From positions 3,038,001 through 3,102,000 of the forward strand of contig NZ_CP107549.1 in the NCBI RefSeq assembly GCF_025837155.1: a DNA stretch of 64,000 nucleotides, given 5' to 3'. The notes beneath the pieces were generated by a model. It was given only the letters and a program-made list of their open reading frames with translations, did no database searches and had not been told where the DNA came from. Below are positions 45,911-56,655 of the stretch, in pieces (the first letter of the stretch is position 1; every line of letters begins with the position of its first letter). Origin of the DNA: Pseudomonas sp. Z8(2022). Its GTDB lineage: Bacteria > Pseudomonadota > Gammaproteobacteria > Pseudomonadales > Pseudomonadaceae. The position numbers were made by a program, and so were the translations under genes.

Positions 45911-46548
45911 GCATGCTGCCGGAAATCAGCCGCTCGATGCTGAAGAACGCCCTGGTGCTCGGCCTGTTCGCCATCGGCACCGTCGGCACAGTCGCCCTGC
46001 TGCAACAGGGCACAGCCGAGCGCATCGCCCATGCCGAGCGCGAAGCGCAGGTGCGCGCCCTGGCGGAGATCCTGCCGGACGGCAGCTACGACAACCACCT
46101 GCTGGATAACCGCATCGAGCTCAACGCCCCCGAGCTGGGTCACCGCAGCCCGCAGTCGGCCTACCTGGGATTCAGGGACGGTCAGCCCAGCGCACTGATC
46201 CTGCCGGTGACCGCGCCGGACGGCTACAGCGGCGCCATCCACCTGCTGGTGGGTATCTTCGCCGATGGCCACCTGGCTGGCGTGCGTGTGCTCGGCCACA
46301 AGGAAACACCCGGCCTGGGCGACAAGATCGAACTGGCCAAGAGCGACTGGATACGCAGCTTCGAGGGCAAATCCCTGAACGATCCCGGCGAAGACGGCTG
46401 GGCGGTGAAGAAGGATCGCGGCGACTTCGACCAGTTCGCCGGTGCCACCATCACCCCACGCGCCGTGGTCAGGGCCGTGCACGGCGCCCTGCGCTACTTC
46501 GACACGCATCGCGCCCAGCTGCTGGGCCAGGCGGAGGGAGAACAATGA
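45907..46548 (+). CDS. rsxG: Electron transport complex subunit RsxG (RnfG)
   Basis: The 213-residue protein has one N-terminal membrane span ([20 protein letters not shown]) and a periplasmic FMN-binding domain. The flavinylation site is in [19 protein letters not shown], where the second Thr of GATIT is the expected FMN carrier, attached by ApbE-type transferase in relatives. [23 protein letters not shown] is also conserved. The start overlaps the rsxD stop by four bases. Confidence 0.96.
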   Translation: MSMLPEISRSMLKNALVLGLFAIGTVGTVALLQQGTAERIAHAEREAQVRALAEILPDGSYDNHLLDNRIELNAPELGHRSPQSAYLGFRDGQPSALILPVTAPDGYSGAIHLLVGIFADGHLAGVRVLGHKETPGLGDKIELAKSDWIRSFEGKSLNDPGEDGWAVKKDRGDFDQFAGATITPRAVVRAVHGALRYFDTHRAQLLGQAEGEQ

Positions 46549-47252
46549 CCAGCTACCGCGAAATCAGCCTCAACGGCCTGTGGAAGAACAATCCGGCGCT
46601 GGTGCAACTGCTCGGTCTCTGCCCGCTGCTCGGGGTGAGCAACTCCACGGTCAACGCCCTGGGCCTGGCACTGGCCAGTGCGGTAGTGCTGGTGTGTTCG
46701 AACACCGCCGTGTCGCTGGTGCGTGGCGTGGTCAACACTGCCGTGCGCCTGCCGGCCTTCGTCATGATCATCGCGGCGCTGACCACCTGCATCGAGCTGC
46801 TGATGCAGGCCTACACCTACGAGCTGTATCAGATCCTCGGCATCTTCATCCCGCTGATCACCACCAACTGCGTGATTCTCGGCCGCGCCGACGGCTTCGC
46901 CGCCAAGCATGACCCGGCCCGCGCCGCCTATGACGGGCTGATGATGGGCCTGGGCTTCGGCCTGGTGCTGGTGCTGATCGGCGCCATCCGCGAGCTGCTC
47001 GGCACCGGCGCGCTGTTCGCCAACATGCACCTGCTGTTCGGCCCCATTGCCGCAGACTGGAAACTTACCCTGGCGCACGACTACCGCGGCTTCCTGCTGG
47101 CCATCCTGCCACCGGGCGCCTTTATCGTTCTGGGCCTGCTGATCGCCGGCAAGAACCGCATCGATCAGATTGCCGCCGAGCGGGCCAAGGCGGCCGCGCC
47201 CGAAGTACCAGCGCAAAGCCGTCGCGTTCGGGTTACCGGAGTCATTGAATGA
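46545..47252 (+). CDS. rsxE: Electron transport complex subunit RsxE (RnfE)
   Basis: The 235-residue protein is the paralogue of RsxA, with six membrane spans and the same Cys-containing segments ([19 protein letters not shown] and [16 protein letters not shown]). With RsxA it forms the inner-membrane core of the Rnf complex. It overlaps rsxG by four bases and nth downstream by four bases. Confidence 0.97.
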   Translation: MTSYREISLNGLWKNNPALVQLLGLCPLLGVSNSTVNALGLALASAVVLVCSNTAVSLVRGVVNTAVRLPAFVMIIAALTTCIELLMQAYTYELYQILGIFIPLITTNCVILGRADGFAAKHDPARAAYDGLMMGLGFGLVLVLIGAIRELLGTGALFANMHLLFGPIAADWKLTLAHDYRGFLLAILPPGAFIVLGLLIAGKNRIDQIAAERAKAAAPEVPAQSRRVRVTGVIE

Positions 47253-47887
47253 ACGCCGCGAAACGCCTGGAAATCTTCCGCCGTCTGCACGAAGACAACC
47301 CAGAGCCGAAGACCGAACTGGCCTACAGCACACCTTTCGAGCTGCTGGTGGCGGTGACGTTATCGGCCCAGGCCACCGACGTCAGCGTCAACAAGGCCAC
47401 GGCCAAGCTGTTTCCGGTGGCCAATACGCCGGAGGCCATCTATGCCCTGGGCGTCGAGGGCCTTTCCGAGTACATCAAGACCATCGGCCTGTACAACAGC
47501 AAGGCGAAGAACGTCATCGAGGCCTGCCGCATCCTGATCGAGAAACATGGCAGCCAGGTCCCGGACAACCGCGAGGACCTCGAAGCCCTGCCCGGCGTCG
47601 GCCGCAAGACCGCCAACGTGGTGCTCAACACGGCGTTTCGCCAGTTGGCCATGGCCGTCGACACCCACATCTTCCGCGTCAGCAACCGCACCGGCATCGC
47701 GCCGGGCAAGAATGTGCTGGAAGTGGAAAAGAAGCTGCTCAAGTTCGTGCCCAAGGACTACCTGCTCGATGCCCACCACTGGCTGATCCTGCACGGGCGC
47801 TACGTCTGCACCGCGCGCAAACCACGCTGCGGCGCCTGCCGCATCGAGGATCTGTGCGAGTACAAGGCGAAAACCTCCGACGATTGA
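47249..47887 (+). CDS. nth: Endonuclease III (DNA glycosylase/AP lyase)
   Basis: The 212-residue protein removes oxidised pyrimidines from DNA. The helix-hairpin-helix with catalytic Lys is [17 protein letters not shown] (near residue 115), the catalytic Asp is in [13 protein letters not shown], and the C-terminal 4Fe-4S loop is C-X6-C-X2-C-X5-C ([17 protein letters not shown]). It overlaps rsxE by four bases: linkage of nth to rnf genes is common in gamma-proteobacteria. Confidence 0.97.
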   Translation: MNAAKRLEIFRRLHEDNPEPKTELAYSTPFELLVAVTLSAQATDVSVNKATAKLFPVANTPEAIYALGVEGLSEYIKTIGLYNSKAKNVIEACRILIEKHGSQVPDNREDLEALPGVGRKTANVVLNTAFRQLAMAVDTHIFRVSNRTGIAPGKNVLEVEKKLLKFVPKDYLLDAHHWLILHGRYVCTARKPRCGACRIEDLCEYKAKTSDD

Positions 47888-47999
47888 TCGACCATAGAAT
47901 CTGGCGATCTTCTGATTGAAAAAATCTTTTTTACCCGCTCAATTTTTGCCGCTATAAGGTGCGCAAATGGCCCCCGGTAGCTGGCCTGGAGTGGAATAG

Positions 48000-48179
48000 A
48001 TGAGCACTGACAAAGAAGATCTCGAACTGGACGAAGACTTTGTCGCGGACGATGCAGACGATGCCGAGCCTGTGGTGGAAGTCGCCAAGACCAACCTGAC
48101 CAAGCGCCGTATCATCGACAATTTTCTCGAAGAGCGTCGCCTGCACAAGCAGCTGGCCGAATACGACTTCGATATCTGA
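48000..48179 (+). CDS. PA3496-family small acidic protein
   Basis: The 59-residue protein starts MSTDKEDLELDEDFVADDAD, very acidic, then has a basic helix (TNLTKRRIIDNFLEERRLHK) and ends AEYDFDI. It matches the small conserved protein I recall as PA3496, next to nth in P. aeruginosa and annotated in some databases as a putative envelope integrity protein. TGGAG lies before the ATG. It is followed by a terminator at 48192. No function can be deduced from sequence. Confidence 0.85.
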   Translation: MSTDKEDLELDEDFVADDADDAEPVVEVAKTNLTKRRIIDNFLEERRLHKQLAEYDFDI

Positions 48180-48191
48180 ATACGTCGCAAG

Positions 48192-48218
48192 AAAAAGCCC
48201 CGCAATCGCGGGGCTTTT
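48192..48218. terminator. Bidirectional terminator between the PA3496-type gene and gloA
   Basis: AAAAGCCCCGC (48193-48203), loop AATC, GCGGGGCTTTT (48208-48218) is a perfect 11-bp stem whose A and T ends serve both strands. It lies between two convergent stop codons. Confidence 0.92.
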
Positions 48219-48227
48219 CATTTCTAC

Positions 48228-48620
48228 TCAGTCGCTGCGCGACGGCGAGAGCAGTTCGATCTTGTAGCCGTCCGGATCCTCGACGAAGGCCAGAATGCTC
48301 GTGCCGTGCTTCATCGGGCCGGGCTCGCGGGTGATCTTGCCACCGCGCCCACGAATGTCCTCGCAGGCCTTGTAGACGTCCTCGACCTCCAGAGCGATAT
48401 GGCCGTAGCCGGTGCCCAGCTCGTAGTGATCGACGCCCCAGTTGTGGGTCAGCTCGATCACGCTGTTGTGCGCTTCGTCGCCGTAGCCGACGAACGCCAG
48501 GGTGAACTGGCCGTCCGGATAATCCTTGCGCCGCAGCAGGGTCATGCCCAGCACTTCGGTGTAAAAGGCGATGGACTTTTCCAGATCGCCGACGCGCAAC
48601 ATCGTATGCAGCAGTCTCAT
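48228..48620 (-). CDS. gloA: Lactoylglutathione lyase (glyoxalase I)
   Basis: The 130-residue protein is a nickel-type glyoxalase I of about E. coli length. It turns the hemithioacetal of methylglyoxal and glutathione into lactoylglutathione. The metal ligands are recognisable: His in [10 protein letters not shown], Glu in VIELTHNWG, His in [12 protein letters not shown] and Glu in [13 protein letters not shown] 48620 gives that N-terminus; the frame extends upstream without a match. It is downstream of argG on the same strand. Confidence 0.95.
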   Translation of the reverse strand: MRLLHTMLRVGDLEKSIAFYTEVLGMTLLRRKDYPDGQFTLAFVGYGDEAHNSVIELTHNWGVDHYELGTGYGHIALEVEDVYKACEDIRGRGGKITREPGPMKHGTSILAFVEDPDGYKIELLSPSRSD

Positions 48621-48645
48621 CAGGTTGTGCTCCCGTAATAATGCA

Positions 48646-48671
48646 GAACCCCGGCACATGGGCCGGGGTTC
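48646..48671 (-). terminator. Probable terminator of argG
   Basis: GAACCCCGGC (48646-48655), a six-base loop, then GCCGGGGTTC (48662-48671) makes a perfect 10-bp stem between the argG stop and the gloA start. No T run follows, so termination may be partial. Confidence 0.55.
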
Positions 48672-48691
48672 CGGTGACGCAACAGCTCAGC

Positions 48692-49909
48692 TTAGACCAG
48701 CTTGCGGCCCTTGCCGGCGGCAATGCGCATGCGCAGGGCATTGAGCTTGATGAAGCCCGCCGCGTCCTGCTGGTTGTAGGCGCCGCCATCTTCCTCGAAG
48801 GTCGCGATGTTGGCGTCGAACAGCGAATCGTCGGACTTACGGCCAGTGACGATGACGTTGCCCTTGTACAGCTTCAGGCGTACCACGCCGTTCACGCTGG
48901 CCTGGGAGGCGTCGATCATCTGTTGCAGCATCAGACGCTCAGGGCTCCACCAGAAGCCGTTGTAGATCAGGCTGGCGTATTTCGGCATCAGCTCGTCTTT
49001 CAGGTGAGCCACTTCACGGTCGAGGGTGATCGACTCGATGGCACGGTGGGCCTTGAGCATGATGGTGCCGCCGGGGGTCTCGTAGCAGCCGCGGGACTTC
49101 ATGCCGACGAAGCGGTTCTCGACGATGTCCAGACGACCGATGCCGTTCTCGCCACCGATGCGGTTCAGCTCGGCCAGCACCTGCGCCGGGGTCATGGCCT
49201 TGCCGTCGATGGCGACGATGTCACCGGCCTTGTAGGTCAGCTCGATGTAGGTCGGGGTATCCGGCGCCGCTTCCGGCGACTTGGTCCAACGCCACATGTC
49301 TTCTTCGTGCTCGGTCCAGGTGTCTTCCAGCACGCCGCCTTCATAGGAAATGTGCAGCAGGTTGGCGTCCATGGAGTACGGCGACTTCTTCTTGCCGTGG
49401 CGCTCGATCGGGATGGCGTGCTTCTCGGCGTAGTCCATCAGCTTCTCGCGCGAGAGCAGATCCCACTCGCGCCAGGGGGCGATCACCTTCACGCCCGGTT
49501 TCAGCGCATAGGCGCCCAGCTCGAAGCGAACCTGGTCGTTGCCCTTGCCGGTGGCACCATGGGAGATGGCGTCGGCGCCGGTCTCGTTGGCGATCTCGAT
49601 CAGGCGCTTGGCGATCAGCGGACGGGCGATGGAAGTACCCAGCAGGTACTCGCCTTCGTAGACGGTGTTGGCGCGGAACATCGGGTAGACGAAGTCGCGG
49701 ACGAACTCTTCGCGCAGGTCATCGATATAGATTTCCTTGACGCCCAGGGCCTGAGCCTTGGCGCGGGCCGGCTCGACCTCCTCGCCCTGACCGAGGTCAG
49801 CGGTGAAGGTCACCACCTCACAGTTATAGGTATCTTGCAGCCACTTGAGGATCACCGAGGTGTCCAGGCCACCGGAATAGGCCAGAACTACCTTTTTGAC
49901 GTCCGCCAT
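48692..49909 (-). CDS. argG: Argininosuccinate synthase
   Basis: The 405-residue protein joins citrulline and aspartate using ATP in arginine synthesis. The ATP-pyrophosphatase P-loop is [16 protein letters not shown] at the N-terminus, [15 protein letters not shown] and [14 protein letters not shown] are further family marks. ATG 49909 gives the typical [14 protein letters not shown] start, with GGAG upstream; the frame is open further upstream but has no match. It is followed on the same strand by gloA. Confidence 0.98.
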   Translation of the reverse strand: MADVKKVVLAYSGGLDTSVILKWLQDTYNCEVVTFTADLGQGEEVEPARAKAQALGVKEIYIDDLREEFVRDFVYPMFRANTVYEGEYLLGTSIARPLIAKRLIEIANETGADAISHGATGKGNDQVRFELGAYALKPGVKVIAPWREWDLLSREKLMDYAEKHAIPIERHGKKKSPYSMDANLLHISYEGGVLEDTWTEHEEDMWRWTKSPEAAPDTPTYIELTYKAGDIVAIDGKAMTPAQVLAELNRIGGENGIGRLDIVENRFVGMKSRGCYETPGGTIMLKAHRAIESITLDREVAHLKDELMPKYASLIYNGFWWSPERLMLQQMIDASQASVNGVVRLKLYKGNVIVTGRKSDDSLFDANIATFEEDGGAYNQQDAAGFIKLNALRMRIAAGKGRKLV

Positions 49910-50015
49910 GCCATCCACTCCACGGGTTGTACGGAAAGCCGGTAATTCTACTGGCCAAGCGGTCCAATTTACAGGGGTGCGACAGACGGAGCTGACCAGG
50001 CGACGCCAAAGTCGC

Positions 50016-50942
50016 TCAGCTGGGCTCGCTACCTGACGCCTCGACCGGCGTGGTGGCGGGATCGGGAACGCTCTGCTGCGGCACACGATCCAGACGCAAG
50101 GTTGCGCGGCGGTTCTTGGCACGATTGGCTTCGCTGTTGTTCGGCACCAGCGGGTAACGCTCGCCATGAAAGCGCATGGTGATCTGCTCGGCCGGAATAC
50201 CCCCGGCTATCAGATACTCCTGCACGGCCAAGGCACGGCGACGGGAAAGATCACGATTGGTCAGGCGATTGCCGCTGTTGTCGGCGTGACCGTCGATCTG
50301 AAAGCTGTTGATGCTCGGGTCAGCCTTGACGAAGTCGAGGATGATATCGAGCTTGGCCTTGGCCATTGGGTCGAGATCGATGCCGCCACCGGGAAAGCCG
50401 ATCTGCGCCTGGCGAATTTGATCGAAATTGACCGGCAGCAGCTTGGCGGTGCACGCCTGGTAATCGTCATAGGCCTTGTGAAACTTCACCGGCAGCAACC
50501 GCACTTCCAGATTGTCGCCGCCATTGAGCGTGCGATGGCGCACCACCGGGCTGCGCCCTTCCAGCAGACCGGTGAGCAGGCGTGCACCCTGCTCCTGCGA
50601 GCTGTTGAACGGCACCTCGCCATTGCCGACGCTGACCACACCCAGATTGATGTCGCCGCGCCCTGGCTGCCAGGGCGCCGCTGCCGCCAGCAGGGTCGCC
50701 GAACCCGCGCCCATCCAGCGCTCACGGGCCTTGAGGCGGAAGGTGACCTGCTCACCCGCGCGGCGCACGAACTCGCCGCTGCCAAAGTTGCTGATCGGCT
50801 GGCTCAGGCGGCATTCGAACTGATCGCCCTCCACCGTCCACTCCACCTTCTCCAGCCGGGTCTGGAAGCTGATGGCGTGCGCTGGCAGGCACAGAGGCAT
50901 GCCAGCCAGCAGGCTGATCAGGAGGTAATTAGGCGCACGCAC
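50016..50942 (-). CDS. motY: Sodium-type flagellar stator-associated protein MotY
   Basis: The 308-residue protein has a signal peptide ([22 protein letters not shown]), an N-terminal MotY domain ([35 protein letters not shown]) and a C-terminal OmpA peptidoglycan-binding domain ([28 protein letters not shown]). MotY forms the T-ring around the flagellar motor and is needed for stator assembly in Pseudomonas and Vibrio. GTG 50942 is preferred because GGAG lies six bases before it; another GTG at 50954 has no ribosome site. It sits between argG and pyrC as in P. aeruginosa. Confidence 0.92.
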   Translation of the reverse strand: MRAPNYLLISLLAGMPLCLPAHAISFQTRLEKVEWTVEGDQFECRLSQPISNFGSGEFVRRAGEQVTFRLKARERWMGAGSATLLAAAAPWQPGRGDINLGVVSVGNGEVPFNSSQEQGARLLTGLLEGRSPVVRHRTLNGGDNLEVRLLPVKFHKAYDDYQACTAKLLPVNFDQIRQAQIGFPGGGIDLDPMAKAKLDIILDFVKADPSINSFQIDGHADNSGNRLTNRDLSRRRALAVQEYLIAGGIPAEQITMRFHGERYPLVPNNSEANRAKNRRATLRLDRVPQQSVPDPATTPVEASGSEPS

Positions 50943-51095
50943 GACAGGCTCCACGGCGGTTCAGGGCATTTTTACAGGGTATCGGTCAGGCGCGCGGAAA
51001 CTTGACCCCCTGCGTTCGATTGTCGCGTCGGCGCGAGCGCGAGCAGACGCTTTTCAGTTAACATGCGGCCACGTTTTACCCGCCTGGAACCCTTC

Positions 51096-52142
51096 ATGTC
51101 CGACCGCCTGACTCTTCTGCGTCCCGATGACTGGCACATTCACCTGCGCGATGGCGCGGTGCTGCCACACACCGTCGGCGATGCCGCGCGCACTTTCGGC
51201 CGCGCCATCATCATGCCCAACCTGGTACCGCCGGTACGCAATGCCGCCGAGGCCGACGCCTATCGCCAGCGCATTCTCGCTGCGCGCCCGGCTGGTAGCC
51301 GCTTCGAGCCGCTGATGGTGCTTTACCTCACCGACAACACCAGCCCCGAAGACATACGCGCGGCCAAAGCCAGCGGTTACGTGCATGCCGCCAAGCTCTA
51401 CCCGGCCGGTGCCACCACCAACTCCGACTCGGGCGTGACCAGCATCGACAAAATCTTCCCGGCGCTGGAAGCCATGGCCGAAGTCGGCATGCTGCTGCTG
51501 GTGCATGGCGAAGTGACCCGCAGCGAAATCGACGTATTCGACCGCGAGAAGACCTTTATCGACGAACACCTTACTCGCGTGGTCGAGCGTTTCCCGACGT
51601 TGAAGGTGGTGTTCGAGCACATCACCACGCGTGATGCGGTGCAGTTCGTCGAAGCGGCCTCGGCCAACGTCGGCGCCACCATCACCGCTCACCACCTGCT
51701 GTACAACCGCAATCACATGCTGGTCGGTGGTATTCGCCCGCACTTCTATTGCCTGCCGATTCTCAAGCGCAACGTGCACCAGGAGGCCCTGCTCGACGCC
51801 GCCACCAGCGGCAACGCCAGGTTCTTCCTCGGCACCGATTCGGCACCGCATGCCAAGCACGCCAAGGAAGCCGCCTGCGGCTGCGCCGGCTGCTACACCG
51901 CCTATGCCGCCATCGAGCTGTATGCCGAAGCCTTCGAACAGCGTGGTGCACTGGACAAGCTGGAAGCCTTCGCCAGCTTCCACGGCCCGGACTTCTATGG
52001 CCTGCCGCGCAACACCGACTCCATCACCCTGGTGCGTGAAGAATGGACCGTGCCGGCTACCCTGCCGCTGGGCGAGAACAGCGTGGTACCGCTGCGCGCC
52101 GGCGAAACCCTGCACTGGAAACTGCTGGAGGGCCAGGCGTGA
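51096..52142 (+). CDS. pyrC: Dihydroorotase
   Basis: The 348-residue protein is a class II dihydroorotase (E. coli PyrC type), catalysing a ring-closure step of pyrimidine synthesis. [13 protein letters not shown] holds the first two metal-ligand histidines, [15 protein letters not shown] the carboxylated lysine, and [13 protein letters not shown] the catalytic Asp. ATG 51096 is chosen over an in-frame ATG at 51063. Its stop overlaps the rnt start (GTGA). Upstream is the divergent motY. Confidence 0.97.
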   Translation: MSDRLTLLRPDDWHIHLRDGAVLPHTVGDAARTFGRAIIMPNLVPPVRNAAEADAYRQRILAARPAGSRFEPLMVLYLTDNTSPEDIRAAKASGYVHAAKLYPAGATTNSDSGVTSIDKIFPALEAMAEVGMLLLVHGEVTRSEIDVFDREKTFIDEHLTRVVERFPTLKVVFEHITTRDAVQFVEAASANVGATITAHHLLYNRNHMLVGGIRPHFYCLPILKRNVHQEALLDAATSGNARFFLGTDSAPHAKHAKEAACGCAGCYTAYAAIELYAEAFEQRGALDKLEAFASFHGPDFYGLPRNTDSITLVREEWTVPATLPLGENSVVPLRAGETLHWKLLEGQA

Positions 52143-52813
52143 GCGAAGACAACTACGAAGACGAACTCGAACCCAGCCTGCCGTCCGGGCCGCGCACGCC
52201 CATGGCAGCGCGCTTTCGCGGCTATCTGCCGGTGGTTGTGGACGTGGAAACCGGCGGTTTCAACTGCGCCACCGACGCCCTGCTGGAGATTGCGGCGACC
52301 ACCATCGCCATGGACGAGAGCGGCTTCCTCTATCCGGATCACACCCACTTCTTCCGCGTCGAACCCTTCGAGGGCGCCAATATCGAAGCGGCTGCACTGG
52401 AGTTCACCGGCATCAAGCTCGACCACCCACTGCGCATGGCGGTGAGCGAGGAGCATGCCCTGGGGGAAATCTTCAAGGGCCTGCGCAAGTCGATCAAATC
52501 GGCCGGTTGCAAGCGCGCGATCCTGGTCGGGCACAACAGCAGCTTCGACCTGGGTTTCCTCAACGCCGCTGTGGCTCGCTGTGGCATCAAGCGCAACCCC
52601 TTCCATCCCTTCTCCAGCTTCGATACGGCCACGCTGGCAGGCCTCGCCTACGGCCAGACCGTGCTGGCCAAGGCGTGCCAGGCTGCCGGCATCGAGTTCG
52701 ATGGCAAGGAAGCGCACTCGGCGCGCTATGACACCGAGAAGACCGCCGAGCTGTTCTGCGGGATCGTCAATCGTTGGAAGGAAATGGGCGGCTGGGACGA
52801 GTTCGATCAGTGA
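52139..52813 (+). CDS. rnt: Ribonuclease T
   Basis: The 224-residue protein is an exoribonuclease of the DEDD family that trims 3' ends of tRNA and other stable RNA. The Exo I motif is [11 protein letters not shown], the Exo II region [11 protein letters not shown] and the Exo III His in [15 protein letters not shown]. The start is GTG 52139, overlapping the pyrC stop by four bases, and gives the expected MSEDNYEDE beginning. It is followed by a strong terminator at 52834. Confidence 0.96.
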   Translation: MSEDNYEDELEPSLPSGPRTPMAARFRGYLPVVVDVETGGFNCATDALLEIAATTIAMDESGFLYPDHTHFFRVEPFEGANIEAAALEFTGIKLDHPLRMAVSEEHALGEIFKGLRKSIKSAGCKRAILVGHNSSFDLGFLNAAVARCGIKRNPFHPFSSFDTATLAGLAYGQTVLAKACQAAGIEFDGKEAHSARYDTEKTAELFCGIVNRWKEMGGWDEFDQ

Positions 52814-52833
52814 GTTCCGTCAGCTACACCTGC

Positions 52834-52868
52834 GCATAAAAAACCGGCTGACGCCGGTTTTTTTATGC
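52834..52868 (+). terminator. Terminator of pyrC-rnt
   Basis: GCATAAAAAACCGGC (52834-52848), loop TGAC, and GCCGGTTTTTTTATGC (52853-52868) form a long stem with a seven-T run, starting 21 bases after the rnt stop. Confidence 0.92.
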
Positions 52869-52929
52869 CTGCTCAGGTCCCGGACCGTTCGTCAGTAGCT
52901 GCGAACATTCGCAATCGATCTTTGACAAG

Positions 52930-52948
52930 CATTCTCATTAACATTAGT
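52930..52948. promoter_or_regulatory. Fur-box-like site upstream of bfd
   Basis: CATTCTCATTAACATTAGT, read on the other strand, matches the 19-base Fur consensus GATAATGATAATCATTATC at about 12 positions by eye. It lies 42 bases before the bfd start. bfd is known to be iron-repressed in P. aeruginosa, which supports the call. Confidence 0.6.
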
Positions 52949-52989
52949 ATCCGTCCCATCGAACAGAACCACCAAGACGAGCCTTGCTT

Positions 52990-53208
52990 ATGTACGTCTG
53001 CCTCTGTGAAGGTGTCACCGATACTCAAATCCGCGATGCGGTCTATGAGGGCTGCTGCAGCTACCGCGAAGTCCGCGGCAGCCTGGGCATCGCCAGCCAG
53101 TGTGGCAAATGCGCCTGTCTGGCCAAGCAGGTGGTTCGCGAAACCATTGCCGAAGTGCAGAGCAGCCAGGCCTCGCTGGCCTATCCTGCCGGCTTCGTCG
53201 CCGCCTGA
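52990..53208 (+). CDS. bfd: Bacterioferritin-associated ferredoxin
   Basis: The 72-residue protein binds one 2Fe-2S cluster through the Cys-X-Cys at residues 4-6 (MYVCLCEGVTD) and the Cys-X2-Cys in ASQCGKCACLAK. It docks on bacterioferritin and donates the electron that releases stored iron. ATG 52990 gives the usual N-terminus. A Fur-box-like site lies upstream, fitting expression in iron starvation. A terminator follows at 53227. Confidence 0.97.
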   Translation: MYVCLCEGVTDTQIRDAVYEGCCSYREVRGSLGIASQCGKCACLAKQVVRETIAEVQSSQASLAYPAGFVAA

Positions 53209-53226
53209 ATCGCGACGCGAACCCAC

Positions 53227-53257
53227 AAAAAACCGGATCTCTGAATCCGGTTTTTTT
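53227..53257 (+). terminator. Terminator of bfd
   Basis: ACCGGAT (53232-53238), a six-base loop, ATCCGGT (53245-53251), with A6 before and T7 after, lies 19 bases past the bfd stop codon. The T run gives a good Rho-independent terminator. Confidence 0.9.
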
Positions 53258-53287
53258 ATGCCCTCATGTCTGACATCGAGCCGCTGC

Positions 53288-53656
53288 CTATAGACCGTCA
53301 CGCTCCAGGTGATCGAGATCTACCGAGTCTCCCGGCCTGGCGTGCAGCTTGGCACGAATATCCTCGAAGATCGCGTCGTACTCGGCATGCGCCGACATGA
53401 TCAGGCTATGGTTGGCGGGCAGACCATGCCTGGCCGTCAGCCGTGAAATCACGCTGGCGAAGTTGAATGCGGTATCGCGATGCATCTCGAAGACTTCTTC
53501 GAACGCCTTGCCTTCGATCTCGCCTACCAGGCGCCCGTGCAGCATGGGGCCCTCCTGCGGGTCCTCACGCACTTCATAGTAGAAATCGATGCTGTAACCG
53601 GGTTGGCCGCTCTGGCCGGGAGGATTGCTGCGATGCAGATGGCCGGGTTCGAACAT
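53288..53656 (-). CDS. Conserved hypothetical protein (DUF5064-like)
   Basis: The 122-residue protein begins MFEPGHLHRSN and has YSIDFYYEVREDPQEGPMLHG and KAFEEVFEMHRDTAFNFASV, features I recall from the small Pseudomonas DUF5064 family, which has no known function. It is soluble and has no signal peptide. AAGGAG precedes ATG 53656. It is a single gene. Confidence 0.72.
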   Translation of the reverse strand: MFEPGHLHRSNPPGQSGQPGYSIDFYYEVREDPQEGPMLHGRLVGEIEGKAFEEVFEMHRDTAFNFASVISRLTARHGLPANHSLIMSAHAEYDAIFEDIRAKLHARPGDSVDLDHLERDGL

Positions 53657-53746
53657 GGGTTCACTCCTTTGTCTTGATGCTGCGCGCACCCTGACGGGCG
53701 GATCCGCAGAGTCTAGCCCGCGACCCGCAGCCCTGCATGCATCATT

Positions 53747-54064
53747 TCAGTGCAAAGCCGAACTACCTGCCCTCTCCTGTACCAGCACCCAGGGCGCCAC
53801 CACCACTGCCCACAGTTGCGGATCACGCGCGAGCAGATCTTCGGCACGTGAATCTTCGAACTTGCACAGCAGGCCCTGGTTCATCCACTGCGCGACACGC
53901 GTCTGATCGTTCTCGGCCACGGCCTGTGCGACCGCCACCAGATCCTGATTGCCCTCGACCCAGAGCAGCGCGCCACGAGCGAAGAATGGCTGCAGTTCCT
54001 GCCAGCGAATCGGCGCTGTCTCGCCGAGCAGCTTGGCATAGAGGGTGCTAGATTGATCCGTCAT
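53747..54064 (-). CDS. DUF2288-family protein
   Basis: The 105-residue soluble protein contains LYAKLLGETAPIRWQELQPF and FARGALLWVEGNQDLVAVAQA, which match the DUF2288 family. No function is known. It is divergent from braC. The remaining 295 bases up to braC hold no gene I can support. Confidence 0.8.
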   Translation of the reverse strand: MTDQSSTLYAKLLGETAPIRWQELQPFFARGALLWVEGNQDLVAVAQAVAENDQTRVAQWMNQGLLCKFEDSRAEDLLARDPQLWAVVVAPWVLVQERAGSSALH

Positions 54065-54359
54065 GGTGTGTCCCGTGTCGATGACTTTGAATGATGGCGC
54101 GCAATGATAGCGCCGGCGGCATCCCAGGCAACCGCACGACGTTCAGCAGCCAGCCCAGGACACGCCGTATTTCTATACATTCCTTGCAATTTAGCGACAC
54201 CCCCGTGTTTCGCCTCCAACTGCCGGCTTTTCAAGGCGCAAATGCGCGCTCTACACTGTTCCGGTACAGTTGCCGGAGGCACTACCGGGGTTACAGACCC
54301 GGTTCTGCAGCTTCGGCCGCAAGAACTACAACAACGAAAAACATAAGAGTGGAGCACTC

Positions 54360-55478
54360 ATGAACAAGGCTAAGCAGATTTCCAAGCTGTTCGCGGCAAT
54401 GGCACTGGCGGGGGCGGCCAGTTATTCGATGGCAGCCGACAACATCAAGATCGCCCTGGCTGGCCCGGTAACCGGCGCAGTTGCCCAGTACGGCGAAATG
54501 CAGTTCATCGGCGCCAAGATGGCCATCGAGCAGATCAACAAGGCTGGCGGCGTGAATGGCGCCCAGCTCGAAGGCGTGGTCTACGACGACGCGTGCGATC
54601 CGAAACAAGCCGTTGCCGTTGCCAACAAGATCGTCAACGACGGCGTCAAGTTCGTGGTTGGCCACCTGTGCTCCAGCTCCACTCAGCCGGCTTCGGACAT
54701 CTACGAAGACGAAGGCATCCTGATGATCACCGCGGCTTCCACCAGCCCGGACATCACCGCTCGCGGTTACGAACTGGTGTTCCGCACCATCGGCCTAGAC
54801 AGCCTGCAAGGCCCGACCGCAGGCAACTTCATCGCTGACCACATCAAGCCGAAGACCGTTGCCGTCATCCACGACAAGCAGCAGTACGGTGAAGGCATCG
54901 CCACTGCAGTCAAGCAGACCCTGGAAGACAAAGGCGTGAAAGTCGCCATGTTCGAAGGCATCAACGCCGGCGACAAGGACTTCTCCGCACTGATCGCCAA
55001 GCTCAATCAGGCGGGCGTCGATTTCGTCTACTACGGCGGCTACCACCCGGAACTGGGCCTGCTGCTGCGCCAGACCAAAGAACGCGGCCTGAACGTCAAG
55101 TTCATGGGTCCGGAAGGCGTCGGCAACTCCGAAATTTCCGCCATTGCCGGCCCGGCTTCCGAAGGTCTGCTGGTAACCCTGCCGAAGTCCTTCGACCAGG
55201 ATCCGAAGAACCAGGCACTGGTAGAAGCCTTCAAGGCCAAGAACGAAGACTCCAGCGGTCCGTTCGTGTTCCCGGCCTACGCTGCCGTTCAGGTTATCGC
55301 CGAAGGCATCGAGAAAGCCGGCGACACCGATACCGCCAAGGTAGCAGCTGCGCTGCGCTCCAACAGCTTCGACACTCCCACCGGCACCCTGGCCTTCGAC
55401 GAGAAGGGCGACCTGAAGGACTTCAGCTTCGTGGTGTACGAGTGGCACCAGGACGGCACCAAGTCCGAAGCCAAGTAA
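54360..55478 (+). CDS. braC: Branched-chain amino acid ABC transporter, periplasmic binding protein
   Basis: The 372-residue protein binds leucine, isoleucine, valine (and in P. aeruginosa also alanine and threonine) in the periplasm. It has a signal peptide with a typical AXA cleavage site (ALAGAASYSMAA), then a type I periplasmic binding fold (IKIALAGPVTGAVAQYGEMQ) with a disulphide pair at Cys in YDDACDPK and GHLCSSST. It delivers the amino acid to BraDEFG, which follow. It is separated from braD by a structured 253-base spacer. Confidence 0.96.
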   Translation: MNKAKQISKLFAAMALAGAASYSMAADNIKIALAGPVTGAVAQYGEMQFIGAKMAIEQINKAGGVNGAQLEGVVYDDACDPKQAVAVANKIVNDGVKFVVGHLCSSSTQPASDIYEDEGILMITAASTSPDITARGYELVFRTIGLDSLQGPTAGNFIADHIKPKTVAVIHDKQQYGEGIATAVKQTLEDKGVKVAMFEGINAGDKDFSALIAKLNQAGVDFVYYGGYHPELGLLLRQTKERGLNVKFMGPEGVGNSEISAIAGPASEGLLVTLPKSFDQDPKNQALVEAFKAKNEDSSGPFVFPAYAAVQVIAEGIEKAGDTDTAKVAAALRSNSFDTPTGTLAFDEKGDLKDFSFVVYEWHQDGTKSEAK

Positions 55479-55530
55479 GACCCGCCGAAGGCACTTATTC
55501 ATGAGCTAGCGAGCTAGCGCCATGCAGCAG

Positions 55531-55584
55531 GAACAGGCGAGGAAGCGCAGTGTACTTTCGTACATGAGCATTCCGAGCCTGTTC
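55531..55584. repeat. Long imperfect inverted repeat in the braC-braD spacer
   Basis: GAACAGGC (55531-55538) and GCCTGTTC (55577-55584) form the base, GTAC-TTTC-GTAC (55552-55563) the tip, and the rest pairs with a few mismatches. It would fold to a long RNA hairpin just past braC. I have seen similar GAGGAAGCGCAGTGTAC...GTACATGAGCATTCC sequences in pseudomonads, so it may be a dispersed repeat. Confidence 0.7.
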
Positions 55585-55636
55585 TTGGCAGCAGGGCCGA
55601 CGCGCAGCAGATCATGAACGAGTGTTCTGAACCCAG

Positions 55637-55663
55637 AGCCCACTGCAGAAGTGGGCTTTGCTT
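55637..55663 (+). terminator. Possible partial terminator before braD
   Basis: AGCCCACT (55637-55644), five-base loop, AGTGGGCT (55650-55657), followed by TTGCTT. A leaky stop here would give more BraC than membrane subunits, which is usual for binding-protein transporters. Confidence 0.5.
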
Positions 55664-55731
55664 ATTAGAAGAATTCCGGCCTCGCGCTGCGCCACAAGCG
55701 CCGCTTTACGCAAGCGCCCAGGAGTTAGGCA

Positions 55732-56651
<920 letters not shown>

Positions 56652-56655
<4 letters not shown>

